From a bacterium (GTDB lineage Bacteria > Chlamydiota > Chlamydiia > Chlamydiales > JAFEGQ01): DNA of 11,933 nucleotides. Both the position numbers and the translations under genes were made by a program. The notes beneath the pieces are model-generated. The model saw only the letters and a list, made by a program, of their open reading frames with translations, made no database searches and was not told the origin of the DNA. Positions 1 to 7,184 of this stretch are shown in pieces. The stretch lies in NCBI GenBank assembly GCA_021809305.1, contig JAKBAF010000005.1, forward strand, positions 1-11,933, read 5' to 3'. Within the stretch, counting starts at the first letter, position 1; each line of letters starts with the position of its first letter.

Positions 1-1
1 C

Positions 2-337
2 CATCTGCAGCGCCTCTCTAATGGATCACCAACCCTTGTCGGTAGCCTCGATCCGAGGCTCATCGCCCATCTTATTAGATGCCATCCCAACGACTCTATC
101 ATTGGTATTGCAGAATCTATGGCCGATCTCGACCTCTATTTGAAGATGGGCCTTGCGCGCATTGCTCTCTCTGAAAAGCTCGCCACCCCAAAAAAGGTAG
201 CAGAGCTCCTCTTACGCGGCCTCACCCTCTGGGTGTGGACCGTAGATGAGAGGAGCCGAGCCGATGAGCTAGCGCGGCAAGGGGTCCAGGGGCTAATCAC
301 AAATGCCCCTGGTGCCCTTACTGCTCATCTTCGGTAA
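2..337 (+). CDS. Glycerophosphodiester phosphodiesterase, C-terminal part (5' end outside window)
   Basis: The frame is open from the left edge and stops with TAA at 335-337, giving 111 residues. The end reads VWTVDE...LARQGVQGLITNAPGAL, the closing strand-helix-strand of a GDPD TIM barrel; family members typically end in VWTVN...GVDGIITDxPxxL. Such enzymes hydrolyse glycerophosphodiesters from deacylated phospholipids to glycerol-3-phosphate and an alcohol. The catalytic His/Glu residues lie in the N-terminal half and are not visible, so activity cannot be judged. The segment before it (positions 2-118) is in frame and continuous, so the ATG at 119 is an internal Met and not the start. The gene converges on the DH-domain gene with only five bases between the stop codons, leaving no room for a separate terminator. 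An alternative is another GDPD-like barrel protein. Confidence 0.8.
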   Translation, partial: HLQRLSNGSPTLVGSLDPRLIAHLIRCHPNDSIIGIAESMADLDLYLKMGLARIALSEKLATPKKVAELLLRGLTLWVWTVDERSRADELARQGVQGLITNAPGALTAHLR

Positions 338-342
338 CGGTT

Positions 343-2631
343 TTACTTCTCCACCTGCTCGTTGACTCTTCTGGCGGCATTTTTGGCGATCTCTTGGGCT
401 CCGGTGATTACGTCACGGAGGGGATGATCCTCCTTAATTGGGCTTGCGATCGCATCGAGCGTCATAGGCCATCTAGTTAAACGCTGCATGGGGGAACTTA
501 GCAGGTCTGCAGGGCTCTGCAGCCACCGGTCTAAAAGGGTCACAGGAGGACTCTTTACGTTCTCTACACCCAAGCTCGCTGCTCTTAGACGTTGATACGT
601 TCCATCTTTGTTCAGCCTGTCGTGCTGGTCTGTCAGCACCGCTAATGCGTTATAGTAGCGATCGAAGGCGGGCGAGGCAATCGCATTGGCTACTGCCACG
701 AGTCGCTGACTTCCCTCTAATTTTTCAGCCGCCTTAAAGAGGTCATTGAACTCGGCCATCTCGGCGGTCTGTTTCTCTATCACATCAAAGATCTCTTCGA
801 GTTCGGCGCGACTAATCGCCTCCTTCTTATCCCTTATGGCAACCCTCGATCCCTCAAGCAGCCTAGCTATACACTCCTCTCGCTGCTCACAAAGTCCAAC
901 GAGGTCCTTCTTATAGAATCGCTCTTCGGTTTCAAAGAGTTCTTGTAAGAAAAATGTCGTTTTCTCTGGAAGCAGGGCTTGCTCTGCAACAAATCGGGGG
1001 CTTATTTCACGAGCGGGCCTGTCTTGCCTGCTAGGTGGAGTCTTTGCTTCTCTCGACCTCTTGCTAGAGATATCACCCTCAGCAATTGAGAGGGCGCTTT
1101 GCCAAGCGGCAGCCTGCAAGGGCTGCATACCAGCTCTAATAAGAGAGCTGATTTTGCATTTTATTGGAGATTTGGCAGTTTCCTGAAGCTCCTGAAGACG
1201 AGAATCACTGCCTATTTTTTCGGCTAGTCGTTTTAATTTAGGGCGTGTAGCAAAGAAGGGGTTTGAAAGACCGCCAAGGTATGTGTTAACGAGTCTTGGA
1301 TAGTCGGTAAGCCGATTTAGCATGTCGAACCAGCGATTGACGGGGTTGGTGCCAGAAAGGAGGGTCTCTGCGTGGTGAATTTCTCGGCATAGAAGCCTAT
1401 CTAAAAATGATTTGCGAGGCTCTTCTTTTTTTAGGCCCTTCACATCACCAAGAAAGATTGTTGCCCCGATACGTTTAGTATGGAAGTCTACAGGATTTCT
1501 ATTACTTACAACCCAAGCAGCGGCAATTTCCTCGCCATATTTGGCTTCTAATGCGGAACGAAAGAGCCCGTCAAATGCGCTTTTAAATCCCTCTTTCTCG
1601 CAATTGGCAGCCGTCCGATCGTGGCTATCCTTTTCGAATGCTTGGCCGCGGTAGACCGCATGATAGTGGTCAGTAACCTCATCAGGAGTGAGCTCACCCG
1701 CCTCCATTTTTTTGTAGAGTTGTGCCCAATGATCGCTTGAAAAGGTGCGCTCGAAGGAACCCTTCGGCCACTTAGGCGCAACTCCACGAGCAAGCTCAAT
1801 GCCAGCTACCACTCTCTGAAGCTGGATTGCTGCTAGAGAATGGTTTGGGATTTGTGTAAAGATGCGCGCAACCTCTCGCTGCATGCCTTTAGAGCTGCAG
1901 GCCTGGCTAATAATCGCTTGGCAGCATGCTCGACGCAAAAGCAACCTCTCCGTAAAGGAGGGGTCGCTTGTGAGATGTGCAATGACTCTGTCCCTCCCTT
2001 TTACGACCCCCTCAAGAGCGGCGCGAATTTCATCGCTTCTATCGAGGTGATAGAGGTCGATGGCGGATCTTGCAACGGCCGCCTGGGCGTCTTTGTCTAG
2101 CTCGGAAAAATGCTGATTGAGTAGGCCTAGCATGGCGCCCTGCTCCTCCAGAAACTCCTCAACTACAGCTGCAACGACCTCTTTTGGGATTGGATTCTTA
2201 CCATAGGCTCCGCGCTCTTGGGCAAGCAGGTCTTTTAGGCGCTGTGTGGGTGGGATCTCAGCGAAGTCACGTGCTATCTCCTCAAGACCGCCTTTGGTAC
2301 TTGCTTGCTGACGAAGCTCTATTCGTCGCTCCTCGCCTGCTCTATGAATGTTGCCTACCGGATCTTGTGGTGATTCCGTACCTCTTACGCTCTCCCCGCG
2401 AACTGAAGCCCTTTTTAGCGGTTGTGGGGCAGATTCGGCCCCCTTCTCCTTTTCGGCCTTTCTGTATCTTTTTCCTAAGGCTTCGGGCTCTTGGTAGCTG
2501 CTTTTACGCGCAACTTCCGCATCGGAGACTATGGTGAAGAGGCCTGAGAGTCGGCGTGGGCTTTGGTGGCTTTGCGCTGCCGGCGCTTTTGGGGAGTTTC
2601 GGGCTCCATTTACTGCTGATAGATCTTCCAT
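343..2631 (-). CDS. Large protein with C-terminal Dbl-homology (RhoGEF-like) domain; putative host-directed effector, paralogue 1
   Basis: 762 residues. ATG at 2631 is preceded by GGAG with a 6-nt gap. Residues 1-110 are polar, rich in Ser/Pro/Arg/Glu and probably disordered, which would suit a secretion signal; there is no signal peptide or membrane segment. Residues about 115-480 are a mostly helical region shared with the next gene and not recognised by me. Residues about 557-758 look like a DH domain: CR1 contains QELFETEERFYKKDL, a middle helix carries FDRYYNALAVL, and CR3 contains SPMQRLTRWPMTLDAI followed by an alpha-6 helix ending RVNE. Three positions known to matter in eukaryotic DH domains (Tiam1 E1047, K1195, N1232) match E564, R720 and N757, with the 37-residue spacing between the last two preserved. 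DH domains catalyse GDP release from Rho GTPases. No PH domain follows; the protein ends four residues after RVNE. Inferred role: manipulation of host actin via Rho/Rac/Cdc42. A non-catalytic structural mimic is possible. Confidence 0.75.
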   Translation of the reverse strand: MEDLSAVNGARNSPKAPAAQSHQSPRRLSGLFTIVSDAEVARKSSYQEPEALGKRYRKAEKEKGAESAPQPLKRASVRGESVRGTESPQDPVGNIHRAGEERRIELRQQASTKGGLEEIARDFAEIPPTQRLKDLLAQERGAYGKNPIPKEVVAAVVEEFLEEQGAMLGLLNQHFSELDKDAQAAVARSAIDLYHLDRSDEIRAALEGVVKGRDRVIAHLTSDPSFTERLLLRRACCQAIISQACSSKGMQREVARIFTQIPNHSLAAIQLQRVVAGIELARGVAPKWPKGSFERTFSSDHWAQLYKKMEAGELTPDEVTDHYHAVYRGQAFEKDSHDRTAANCEKEGFKSAFDGLFRSALEAKYGEEIAAAWVVSNRNPVDFHTKRIGATIFLGDVKGLKKEEPRKSFLDRLLCREIHHAETLLSGTNPVNRWFDMLNRLTDYPRLVNTYLGGLSNPFFATRPKLKRLAEKIGSDSRLQELQETAKSPIKCKISSLIRAGMQPLQAAAWQSALSIAEGDISSKRSREAKTPPSRQDRPAREISPRFVAEQALLPEKTTFFLQELFETEERFYKKDLVGLCEQREECIARLLEGSRVAIRDKKEAISRAELEEIFDVIEKQTAEMAEFNDLFKAAEKLEGSQRLVAVANAIASPAFDRYYNALAVLTDQHDRLNKDGTYQRLRAASLGVENVKSPPVTLLDRWLQSPADLLSSPMQRLTRWPMTLDAIASPIKEDHPLRDVITGAQEIAKNAARRVNEQVEK

Positions 2632-2663
2632 AGTAGCTCCTCTCTATTACGTTTTATTACAAA

Positions 2664-2695
2664 ATTATACTGAAGTACTATTTTTTTAGTGTTAA
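2664..2695 (-). promoter_or_regulatory. Second candidate promoter close to the 762-residue DH gene
   Basis: A consensus TATAAT (2664-2669) lies about 33 bases before the start codon. The best upstream box is TTAACA (2690-2695), but the spacer is 20 nt, longer than usual. The spacer contains a seven-A tract; AT-rich spacers are reported to help chlamydial promoters. It could act alone or in tandem with the promoter at 2708-2736. Confidence 0.3.
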
Positions 2696-2707
2696 GAGTT
2701 TTAAGAT

Positions 2708-2736
2708 ATTATAAACATGAGGAGATAAGTCCTCAA
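2708..2736 (-). promoter_or_regulatory. Candidate sigma-70-type promoter for the 762-residue DH gene
   Basis: On the minus strand TTGAGG (2731-2736) is separated by 17 nt from a consensus TATAAT (2708-2713). The -35 lies inside one arm of the perfect inverted repeat, so a factor binding the repeat would cover the promoter. It would give an untranslated leader of roughly 70 nt. A second TATAAT at 2664-2669 is a competing -10. Confidence 0.4.
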
Positions 2737-2773
2737 AAAGTGATGGGGGAATTCCATGGCTTTTTGAGGACTT
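2727..2773. repeat. Perfect 14-bp inverted repeat between the two DH-domain genes
   Basis: Arm AAGTCCTCAAAAAG at 2727-2740 is exactly complementary to CTTTTTGAGGACTT at 2760-2773, with a 19-nt spacer that itself holds the palindrome GGAATTCC. It lies ten bases past the stop of the 808-residue gene, where a terminator is expected. However, neither strand has a T-run just after the hairpin, and on the minus strand the distal arm overlaps a possible -35 box for the next gene. It may be a terminator or processing hairpin, or a protein-binding operator. Confidence 0.7.
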
Positions 2774-2782
2774 GAACTTTAT

Positions 2783-5209
2783 TTAAGCGAAATCACCGCG
2801 GCCGGCCGCCCGTGTGGTAATTTCATGGACCTCGCTGATGGGGGCCAGGAGGGGATGGCTACCAAGCTCTTTCGCTAACCTTTCAAGGGAAAGCGGCCAC
2901 TGCGCCAGGCGTTGTGAGGGCTTGATTATTAGCTGAGTGGGGTCCGTAAGCCAACGCTCTAGGACGCTCACTTCTCTCTGTTTTGGCGCATCGGCTAGGT
3001 CGGCAGCAGCGCGCAGCTCTGGCGCCGATCTCGTTTGGAGGGGAGGAGCCCTGAGTACCGAATTTTCGAGGCAATCTATAAAGCCCCCTGGTCTTCTCAG
3101 CCTTTCATGATCCGCGGATAGCTCAGCCAGGGCGGATGAGTATCTAATGAAACTATCAGAGGCAAGGGCATTCGCGAGTGCCAAGATTTGATGCTCGGGA
3201 TCCCCTTGATAGGCGCGATTTAGGAGGGTGTTAAACTCCTCGCTCGCGGCGACAAGCCGCTCTATTCCATCAAAATACGACTCGAGCTCCTCTCTTGTAA
3301 CCCCCTGAATGCCTGCCTTTTGCGCTGAAGCGGCCCCCATCAGAGTGTAGTTAATAATTTTGTCCCGAGAGTAAGCGAGCTCCAGCATGTCCTGCCTAAA
3401 GGACTGCTCTCTACTAAATATCTCCCTAATTGCTCCCTTAGCGTTTTCCGGGAACGATGCATCCGCTGAGGCAGTTGGGGAGTATTCAAAAGGTTGGGCC
3501 GCTACCTGCGCCTCTATCCCGCTCCGTGTTGTGGCAACAAGTTCCATAACCGTCCTTATCTGCTCGGCCTTAAATCCGAGTTGTTGCAAGTTCTTGCAAA
3601 TATAGCTCTCTTGCAAAAGAGCCAGAAGGTCGCTTCGATCGATCGCTGTATCGCCCAGTTGGCTGTGTCTCTCTTCAAGAAAATCGATGATGCACTGGGC
3701 TGCTGCGATCTCAGGATCACGGCTGCTCTGTAGGGCGCATCCAAGCTGGCGCAGCAGCTCCGACTTGGTGGCGTTCGTGAGCTCGTGGGTCTGAGGTCTT
3801 GCCTTAATACGTGCACCGAGTTTTGCAAGAGGATCACTTCCCTCTCCGAAAATAGCCTTGTGTTGCTGCTTTAAAGCGATCTTAAGAGAGTTAGGATGAT
3901 TGAGAAGTTGCTTCATCACTTGGAACCAACGCTCTTCTTGCTGACCTTCTTTCGCGTATATCAGCTCATTGCGAAGAGTAAGGACAAGGAGGGCTGCGCG
4001 CTGCGCTTCATTGAAGTTTTTAACTGCCCCGAGCTCGTCTAAAAAAACGCTAGCGGATGCTTGTTTTTTTTGAGCGCTTTGACCTGCGGTCCTGACAGCC
4101 CAGGCGGCGGCTATGTGCTCACCAAACTCGGCTTTTATGGCGGAGGCGAAGAGGCCGTCAACGCTCTCTTTAAAAAGGTCAGCTTCCGCTTGCGGCACTC
4201 CGATCCCCCTCGTCCCTGGTCGGCTAACTTTGAAGTAGGGCGCGTGGAAAGAGAGGAGGCTTGTAGCTGTAAGCTGACCCCTTGCAAGGTCTGAATAGAG
4301 GTCTATCCAGTGTCCTCCTGCTCTACTTTCGCTTTCTTTACTAGCGCTATTACCTTCAATCCCTGCAATGAGCCGATGTATCTGTTGAATAGCTACTGGC
4401 CGCGGCTCTACCTGGGTAAAAAGGCGTTCAGCCTCTTGCTTTGTCGCTTCATTTGGACAGCATCGCTTGATGAGGGCCTTGATCTTAGCCTCCCGTGAGA
4501 GCGAGCCTTGCAGCATGGAGAGATCGCGTGTCAAAATACCCTCAACTTTTTCCTGATTCTTCGCGCTAAGCTCTGAAACGAGCTCTTTTAAGCTGTCGGT
4601 GCGATAGACCTCGATTGCCGCTTTTACAACAGCTAGCTGAGTCTTATGATCCAGATGATTCCAGCCTGCACTCAGATGGTTTAGTACGGCCTCTTGTGTT
4701 TTAAGAAATTCTTGAATTACTGTGGCAATAACTGCCGGAGGCACTTCATTCGGCGCGAACTTGCGGGTAATTATTTCAAAGTGCCTTTTCAACTTCTCCA
4801 TCGGCTTTTCTGTGATGAAGTCCTCGGCTAATTCAACTGTCAAATCTGGCTTGCGTTGAATTTCGTGTTCCATGTTGGCGCGGAAATCTGTGCCGCCTTG
4901 GGCGTATTGCGTGATCCATGCTTTCTCCTCTTCCGAGAGAGGAGCCTCCTGCTCCTTCTCTCCCATCTGTAGATAGACGAAGTCGTCAACGATTGGATGG
5001 GCCCTATTTTCACCCTTAGGGGCTTCCTCTTTCACTGAGCGTGTTGATACAGGGCGGGTACGAGCCGCTTTCTTCTCAGCATCGTCCCCGAAGAATTGCC
5101 CGGCTGTCTGGCGAAGGAATTGCCCAAGCCCCCCCTTACGCCTTGCAGGGAGGCTTTGATGGGCTGTGGTAGGTGAAGAAGTTCTAGACAGTGGTTGAGC
5201 TTGTTCCAT
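2783..5209 (-). CDS. Large protein with diverged C-terminal Dbl-homology domain; putative host-directed effector, paralogue 2
   Basis: 808 residues; ATG at 5209 follows AGGAG with a 6-nt gap. It is a full-length paralogue of the downstream gene. Shared landmarks in the same order include ERLFTQVEPR...IHRLIAGIE (262-285), DGLFASAIKAEFGEHIAAAW (351-370), ERWFQVMKQLLNHP (426-439) and the C-terminal domain from about 590. The first 110 residues are polar, Ser/Thr-rich at the start, with no signal peptide or membrane segment. The DH-like domain has EIFSREQSFRQDM as CR1, FIRYSSALAEL as middle helix and KPSQRLAQWPLSLERL as CR3, plus about 30 extra residues before CR3. The CR1 Glu (E596) is kept, but the basic CR3 residue is Gln770 and the position of the alpha-6 Asn is Phe807, with the helix cut short. 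It is therefore likely a weak or non-catalytic DH fold that may bind GTPases or act as partner or competitor of paralogue 1. The order suggests possible co-transcription, but a hairpin and its own promoter candidates separate the two. Confidence 0.7.
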   Translation of the reverse strand: MEQAQPLSRTSSPTTAHQSLPARRKGGLGQFLRQTAGQFFGDDAEKKAARTRPVSTRSVKEEAPKGENRAHPIVDDFVYLQMGEKEQEAPLSEEEKAWITQYAQGGTDFRANMEHEIQRKPDLTVELAEDFITEKPMEKLKRHFEIITRKFAPNEVPPAVIATVIQEFLKTQEAVLNHLSAGWNHLDHKTQLAVVKAAIEVYRTDSLKELVSELSAKNQEKVEGILTRDLSMLQGSLSREAKIKALIKRCCPNEATKQEAERLFTQVEPRPVAIQQIHRLIAGIEGNSASKESESRAGGHWIDLYSDLARGQLTATSLLSFHAPYFKVSRPGTRGIGVPQAEADLFKESVDGLFASAIKAEFGEHIAAAWAVRTAGQSAQKKQASASVFLDELGAVKNFNEAQRAALLVLTLRNELIYAKEGQQEERWFQVMKQLLNHPNSLKIALKQQHKAIFGEGSDPLAKLGARIKARPQTHELTNATKSELLRQLGCALQSSRDPEIAAAQCIIDFLEERHSQLGDTAIDRSDLLALLQESYICKNLQQLGFKAEQIRTVMELVATTRSGIEAQVAAQPFEYSPTASADASFPENAKGAIREIFSREQSFRQDMLELAYSRDKIINYTLMGAASAQKAGIQGVTREELESYFDGIERLVAASEEFNTLLNRAYQGDPEHQILALANALASDSFIRYSSALAELSADHERLRRPGGFIDCLENSVLRAPPLQTRSAPELRAAADLADAPKQREVSVLERWLTDPTQLIIKPSQRLAQWPLSLERLAKELGSHPLLAPISEVHEITTRAAGRGDFA

Positions 5210-5260
5210 TATTCTCTCCTTTGCTCGTTATTGCTTTATTATGTCCTCCATTATTTCACC

Positions 5261-5290
5261 TTTCTATTTTTTTTATTTAAAGATTGTCGA
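5261..5290 (-). promoter_or_regulatory. Candidate promoter of the 808-residue DH gene
   Basis: In the 184-bp divergent gap the minus strand has TCGACA (5285-5290), an 18-nt spacer and TAGAAA (5261-5266). The spacer holds an eight-A tract ending in ATAG, like the A-tract upstream of the paralogous gene. The match is weak and rests partly on that parallel. For the F-box gene on the other strand I see only poor candidates, such as TTTACA at 5318-5323. Confidence 0.25.
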
Positions 5291-5393
5291 ATTTTGTTGT
5301 GTGAATGGGAGTTCTTTTTTACAGTGGCTATCGTAGATGATTTATTGATAAGAGATTATGTGAATTCAAAATAGACAGAGGGTGATAGAGAAG

Positions 5394-7184
5394 ATGCAGC
5401 GCGTAGCAGAAGAACAGATATACAATCAGGAAATAATTCGAGCCGAGATGCCCTCCTTTTCTTTAGAAGCGCTGCAGCAAACCTTAGAAAAGACGAAGAG
5501 CGCGATCAGAGATTTAAAAAATGACCTCAGAGCGAATAAAGTGCTGTCGATGACCGGTGCAAGGTTGATCAAGGGAGAGCTCATTCGGCTTAAAGAAGAG
5601 CGTGCCGCATTCTATGGGCAGATCGAGGTCCTTGGTGGTTCCGTTGAGCGCCACCGGCCTCGCATACAGTTTCTAGAGGAGATTCTTTTCTCGATCTTTG
5701 GGCAGCTCGTCTCATTTCCTGAAGGATCTTCCCCCTCCGAGAAGCTACAGGCAATAAAGGATCTTGCCTCTCTTGGTCTTGTTTGCAAGCAGTGGCATCG
5801 GGTTACTTCGGATAATATACTTTGGAAGGCTTTTTTGCCGCTTGTTGGAGATCAGCTCCCTCCCAGCGAAATAAGTGTAAAGTCATATGTTAAAGCCCGC
5901 ATATGTAATGCTTGGGAAAGAGAGTTCGAGAAAGGCGGCTGCAGTTTACAGAAAATGGTTGGGGTGAGCAGCCAAATCGCCCCTGTTAAGGTGGAGGGCC
6001 TCCGAGGGCAATGGTGGGTCTTTGCTTCAATAGGTGAGCCTGATGCGGAGTACATAGATCGGTTGCCCTCTTTAACGGTATGGAACTCTTCGAAAGAAGA
6101 GAGCTCGATAATTACCCTCGATGGCAAACCCAAGGCATTTGTGACCTTGGCGGTAGAGAAGGGCCTTAACTCTGCAGCCGTTCTTCTAAGCAATGGAGCT
6201 GTGAGCGTCTTTTCCCCAGCTATGGAGTTTGTAGCAAAGCAACCCCCACCTTCTTTGCAGGGCCAAATGACCCATGGCCTCTCGCTCAATTGCTACACTA
6301 TTCTTGACACAAGCGAGGGTAAGATACTTGCCTATATTACTTCCTGGTCCGAGAGAGGTGTTGCACCTCGTATGACGGCACAAGGGCACCCATCCCGAGT
6401 GACCCTGGGGCGAATAGGGGAGGGGCGTACGGTGATAACCCTGCTCAACCTTAGCACCTACGCGAAGCAAGAGAGAGAAATTGCCTGTGGCAGGCCTTAT
6501 GATGACCTCTTCTTTTGCACAATTGAGCGCAAGCAGTGGATAGGCCTTCTCACAAACGGCAACTTGGAGTTCATCGATCCTCTCGATTCGCCAAGTGAGA
6601 AGGAGGGGGGCACGTCACTGAAGTTGTCGCTTGAACCCTCCATTTCGTGTATTTACGTTATTCGGAAAAAAGAGGGTGATCTATTCATGGTAGGGCATTC
6701 ATCGCACAAGGATCCGAAAGAGCGACGGGCATTGCATTCAGTCGGTATTAAAATATTCGATCCTTCAGCCAACCGGTACGTAGGGGTTATCGATGACATC
6801 GCCCATTCCGAACTGCGGATCGGAAGCCTATCAACGTATATAGTGGGAACAAAGGTCTACGTCGTGAGAGGTCTGTTCTCTGGTATCCAGATTCGATCCT
6901 TGGGCGAAGATCGATGGGTCACACTCCAAACAGGAAGCCACTTGGAATACGCGGGCTTTGTAAAAGGCGATTCACTCTTTTTGGCCTCCAAGAATGGTAG
7001 TATAGTTGAATTTTGGCGCATTGCTCAGAGTGGAGAATTGAGTCCAACGCTGCTCTATTCATGTGAGCGTCAACCCAGCACTCGATTACGTTTTGTGGGG
7101 GATCACCTCTTGATGCACGGCGGCGCACTTGGCGAAACGGAGATTATTAGCTTCGACATCTTCAATCCTGGGAAAGCTTCTTGA
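5394..7184 (+). CDS. F-box protein with N-terminal coiled coil and probable C-terminal beta-propeller; putative ubiquitin-ligase adaptor effector
   Basis: 596 residues from ATG 5394. I chose this start because AGAGGGTGAT, resembling the extended anti-Shine-Dalgarno complement, precedes it with its core about 11 nt away. The GTG at 5382 (four residues more) would have its purine run touching the start. Residues about 20-85 are heptad-rich and charged (coiled coil). Residues about 92-148 form an F-box: FLEEILFSIFGQL, a 15-residue insert, then DLASLGLVCKQWHRVTSDNI and LWKAF. The rest has about eight strand-like repeats ending in hydrophobic-Trp/Phe signatures, such as LTVWNSS, VSVFSPA, LEFIDPL, IKIFDPS and VEFWRIA, which suggests a WD40-like propeller. 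F-box proteins recruit substrates to Skp1-Cullin1 ligases, here presumably those of the host; the propeller would bind the target. F-box families are expanded in environmental chlamydiae. There is no signal peptide; type III secretion would be expected but is not shown. Confidence 0.75.
   Translation: MQRVAEEQIYNQEIIRAEMPSFSLEALQQTLEKTKSAIRDLKNDLRANKVLSMTGARLIKGELIRLKEERAAFYGQIEVLGGSVERHRPRIQFLEEILFSIFGQLVSFPEGSSPSEKLQAIKDLASLGLVCKQWHRVTSDNILWKAFLPLVGDQLPPSEISVKSYVKARICNAWEREFEKGGCSLQKMVGVSSQIAPVKVEGLRGQWWVFASIGEPDAEYIDRLPSLTVWNSSKEESSIITLDGKPKAFVTLAVEKGLNSAAVLLSNGAVSVFSPAMEFVAKQPPPSLQGQMTHGLSLNCYTILDTSEGKILAYITSWSERGVAPRMTAQGHPSRVTLGRIGEGRTVITLLNLSTYAKQEREIACGRPYDDLFFCTIERKQWIGLLTNGNLEFIDPLDSPSEKEGGTSLKLSLEPSISCIYVIRKKEGDLFMVGHSSHKDPKERRALHSVGIKIFDPSANRYVGVIDDIAHSELRIGSLSTYIVGTKVYVVRGLFSGIQIRSLGEDRWVTLQTGSHLEYAGFVKGDSLFLASKNGSIVEFWRIAQSGELSPTLLYSCERQPSTRLRFVGDHLLMHGGALGETEIISFDIFNPGKAS

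Noticed and set aside
119..337. An independent 72-residue protein starting at ATG 119
   Set aside because: The same frame is open back to the left edge and the upstream residues belong to the same GDPD domain.
1412..2537. Several open frames of 60-117 codons on the plus strand inside the first DH gene
   Set aside because: They lie antisense to a long gene with clear paralogue and domain evidence, show no recognisable protein features and lack good ribosome-binding sites; they are shadows.
5382..5393. GTG at 5382 as the start of the F-box gene
   Set aside because: The purine-rich stretch touches this GTG with no spacing, whereas it suits the ATG at 5394. The difference is four residues and remains uncertain.
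5852..6470. Minus-strand open frames of 145 and 94 codons within the F-box gene
   Set aside because: No domain, no convincing start signal, and fully inside a gene whose own frame carries the F-box and repeat pattern.
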